From positions 302,563 to 366,562 of the forward strand of contig JBIKJA010000002.1 in assembly GCA_044361315.1 (NCBI GenBank): 64,000 bases of DNA. Direction: 5' to 3'. Positions within the stretch are counted from its first letter, which is position 1. Every line of letters starts with the position of its first letter. Made by a program: the position numbers and the translations under genes. Origin of the DNA: Crocinitomix sp044361315 (GTDB taxonomy: Bacteria > Bacteroidota > Bacteroidia > Flavobacteriales_D > Crocinitomicaceae). This document shows positions 62,110 to 64,000 of the stretch, one piece after another. Below the pieces are notes generated by a model, which did no database searches, was not told the DNA's origin, and was given only the letters and a program-made list of their open reading frames with translations.

Positions 62110-63513
62110 ATGAAATATCCTGTTTACATGAATTCAATTTTAAGTCAGTTAACACTTTATACGCTTGTCTCATTTCTTTTTATTAACTGTGCTACAGACC
62201 CCGCAAATTCAGAAAATTTTATAATCGAAGAAATTACTTTCCCAAAAATTGAATTCGAAATTCTTGCCAATGTTGATACTACAATTTTTGGCGCACAAGG
62301 AACACGACTATTTATAGAAAAGGAAACGTTTCAATTTACAGATGGGACACCTGCTGCAGGAACAATCAAAATTGATTTACAAGAGTACTATAAAAAATCC
62401 GATATCGCTTTAGCAAATCTTTCAACAGAGTCAAACGGTAAATTGCTCGAAACTGGAGGAATGTTAAATATCACAGCAACCGCGGATGGTAAAAAATTAG
62501 AAATAAAACCTGACAAAAGAATCGTCGTTCATTTTCTAAAATCTGAAGATAGTTACCAACCAATGAATCTTTTTTACGCCGACAATAATGCAACTGACAC
62601 ATCGGCAAGTAATTGGGAAATTGACACTGTTAGTTTGGTAAAAAGAACACTCAAACTAGGTGGATACGGTTGGTGGCATCCGAGTTTTGACGACTCCACT
62701 AATTATAATTTTATACCAAAAAACTTTGTGGACACCGGTTACTATTGGAATCCAATCGATTTTTACGTTAGTTCTTACAATTTTTCTGATCTAACAAAAA
62801 AAGAGGTCGAAAATAACATGAACACAAACAATTATGAATTCTTTAATATGTTCAATGATTTCGGGGTAGAGTGCGAAATGAAAATTTCGACTGAAGGATT
62901 CATTCAAAACCCAAAAGTGACTTCAAAAGTTTCTAACGAAATAAAACAAGAAATAATTAAATTTTTAAAAGGATTGCCGCAATTAGAACCTGGTAAAAAT
63001 AAATTTGGAACGATCATTGAACGTCAGGGAATTTTGTTCATCCAAGGTGGTGAAATTGTACCACTTTACAAAACAAGGGAGGAATATTTAAAATCATTTG
63101 ACCAGAAATATGCTGGGTATGAAAATAATCCAATTAAAAATATAGATGATGCCGAATTAGAATATTACATCTTCAGTGTTGGGAAATTAGGATGGATTAA
63201 TTGTGATCGTTATCTTGAAGAAGATCAAACGATTGATTATATCGTAAAAACACCAGAAACACCAGATACTAAGCTAAAAATGGTGTTTTCCAATAATAAT
63301 TCTTTATTAATGGTGGATGCAGTTAATGGTAATTATCAATTCAAAGGTGTTCCAATTGGACGAGTCGCTACCATTGTTGCCATTAGAAATACTAATGGTA
63401 AATTTGAAACTGCCTTTCAAGAAGTCACGATTTCTAGCACCCTCCAAACGAATTTAGAATTTAAAGAAACAACCTTGGCCGAATTAAGGGAGGAACTTGA
63501 AAAACTTAACTAG
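62110..63513 (+). CDS. Lipoprotein with TonB-C-like segment, unknown function
   Basis: 467 residues; a second ATG at 62128 removes six residues. The N-terminus is a lipoprotein-type signal (TLVSFLFINCATDP, Cys27 in the long form). Residues about 40-160 are beta-rich (TRLFIEKETFQFTDGTPAAG). Residues about 245-300 look like the TonB C-terminal fold used in periplasmic partners: MKISTEGFIQNPKVTSKVSN, then IIKFLKGLPQLEPGKNKFG. The end is a beta-sandwich (MVDAVNGNYQFKGVPIGR). No family recognised. Likely anchored in the periplasm or at the surface. Confidence 0.65.
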   Translation: MKYPVYMNSILSQLTLYTLVSFLFINCATDPANSENFIIEEITFPKIEFEILANVDTTIFGAQGTRLFIEKETFQFTDGTPAAGTIKIDLQEYYKKSDIALANLSTESNGKLLETGGMLNITATADGKKLEIKPDKRIVVHFLKSEDSYQPMNLFYADNNATDTSASNWEIDTVSLVKRTLKLGGYGWWHPSFDDSTNYNFIPKNFVDTGYYWNPIDFYVSSYNFSDLTKKEVENNMNTNNYEFFNMFNDFGVECEMKISTEGFIQNPKVTSKVSNEIKQEIIKFLKGLPQLEPGKNKFGTIIERQGILFIQGGEIVPLYKTREEYLKSFDQKYAGYENNPIKNIDDAELEYYIFSVGKLGWINCDRYLEEDQTIDYIVKTPETPDTKLKMVFSNNNSLLMVDAVNGNYQFKGVPIGRVATIVAIRNTNGKFETAFQEVTISSTLQTNLEFKETTLAELREELEKLN

Positions 63514-63589
63514 TCGAACGTCAAAAAAATTAGTTAATCTCCTAACTAGTTCTCGAACTCATTTTTTGGCAAAAAACTTCACTCAATAG

Positions 63590-64000
63590 GAAAAAGGGAA
63601 AATATTTTAAGATTCGATGATTTCAAATTACAAATTGATTCAATAACTTTTAGTATAATGCCCATGCAATAAATGTTTAGTCCAATTTTATCGGGCTATT
63701 CCATATATTCTTTCGATATTACCAGTAACTCGTGCATCAACAAGACTAAAATGAAATTTCTCAAAAAAATCTCCAATCACCTGGCGTTGAATTATGTTTT
63801 ATTAAGAAAGTCATATCCCGTACTCTCTATTAGATAAGTTGTTTTAATCTCAAAAACTTCCTTTGCCTTCCTATTATTTATTCCATCGACCAAGGTACCA
63901 GCAAGTCGGGCATCAACAAGACTAAAGTGAAATTTTGCAAAAAAATCTCCAATCAGCTGGGGGTGAATCGTATTTTTTTGCGAAATGTCTTGTTGTTGCC
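63590..64000 (-). repeat. Degenerate repeat region, family B copy 3 with tandem units
   Basis: 63654-63697 is the inverted family B core (TATAATGCCCATGCAATAAATG and AGTCCAATTTTATCGGGCT read on plus). Two units, 63721-63790 and 63897-63966, are near-identical (176-nt offset; both hold CATCAACAAGACTAAA and AAAAAAATCTCCAATCA). On the minus strand one frame is open from 63998 to a stop at 63792 (68 residues; HPQLIGDFFAKFHFSLVDAR), and the second unit repeats VIGDFFEKFHFSLVDAR before a stop near 63700. It looks like the decayed 3' ends of a gene that enters from beyond the right edge. 63514-63589 is empty. Confidence 0.6.

Noticed and set aside
63673..63837. 54-codon plus-strand frame with a start ATG
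   Set aside because: It runs across both a repeat core and a decayed unit; the opposite strand gives the more protein-like and repeated reading.

Overview
The window looks like a chromosome segment from an AT-rich member of the Bacteroidota, most likely Flavobacteriales. The evidence is a fused lpxC-fabZ gene, the type IX secretion regulator PorX, T9SS C-terminal sorting domains, an XrtF-type exosortase, DUF5686 and DUF6089 style envelope proteins, few Shine-Dalgarno sites, and several TAnnTTTG -7 boxes. The family is inference. No tRNA, rRNA, CRISPR array, prophage or intact insertion sequence was seen.

Layout. 1-292: structured repeat. 293-3749 (-): nitronate monooxygenase-like gene and an M16 peptidase pair (one active, one inactive). 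3887-4792: DUF6089-type outer-membrane protein. 4818-20910: surface polysaccharide locus in two divergent blocks. The minus block holds four glycosyltransferases (three GT4-like, one GT2), two acyltransferases, two epimerases/dehydratases and a nucleotidyltransferase. The plus block holds two more epimerases, a Wzm/Wzt ABC exporter, a DegT-type aminotransferase, an acyltransferase and a glycosyltransferase. 20907-25214 (-): two paralogous fibre proteins with YadA-like heads and S74 autochaperone domains, preceded by a small T9SS-sorted protein. 25279-27735 (-): Wzc-like tyrosine autokinase. 27966-32330 (+): a large LamG protein with a T9SS sorting domain, followed directly by a 78-residue PID-CTERM-like protein, an XrtF-type exosortase and its usual membrane partner.

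32367-44244 is mostly housekeeping: glyA, a lipoprotein, alanine dehydrogenase, tsaE, porX, an HD hydrolase, lpxD-lpxC/fabZ-lpxA-efp, an esterase and a small barrel protein. 44241-52331: a CtlX-like amidohydrolase, a VanX-like dipeptidase lipoprotein, an MBL-fold/rhodanese protein, a decapitated PorU2-like fragment next to an intact PorV/PorQ-type protein, pssA, purS, and an SDR/5-alpha-reductase pair. 52819-63513: an MFS transporter, a methyltransferase, an unknown 740-residue secreted protein, the tatC-DUF5686-lptB group and a lipoprotein with a TonB-C-like segment. The right edge (63514-64000) is degenerate repeat DNA.

How it fits together: nearly everything concerns the cell envelope, including lipid A synthesis, O-antigen-type polysaccharide synthesis and export, its kinase regulator, two protein-sorting systems (T9SS and exosortase F) and their cargo. 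The strongest leads are the compact LamG/T9SS - PID-CTERM - XrtF operon, two dispersed intergenic repeat families (four and three loci), the paired S74 fibres, and the truncated PorU2-like gene. Functions are assigned from motifs read by eye; no database search was run.
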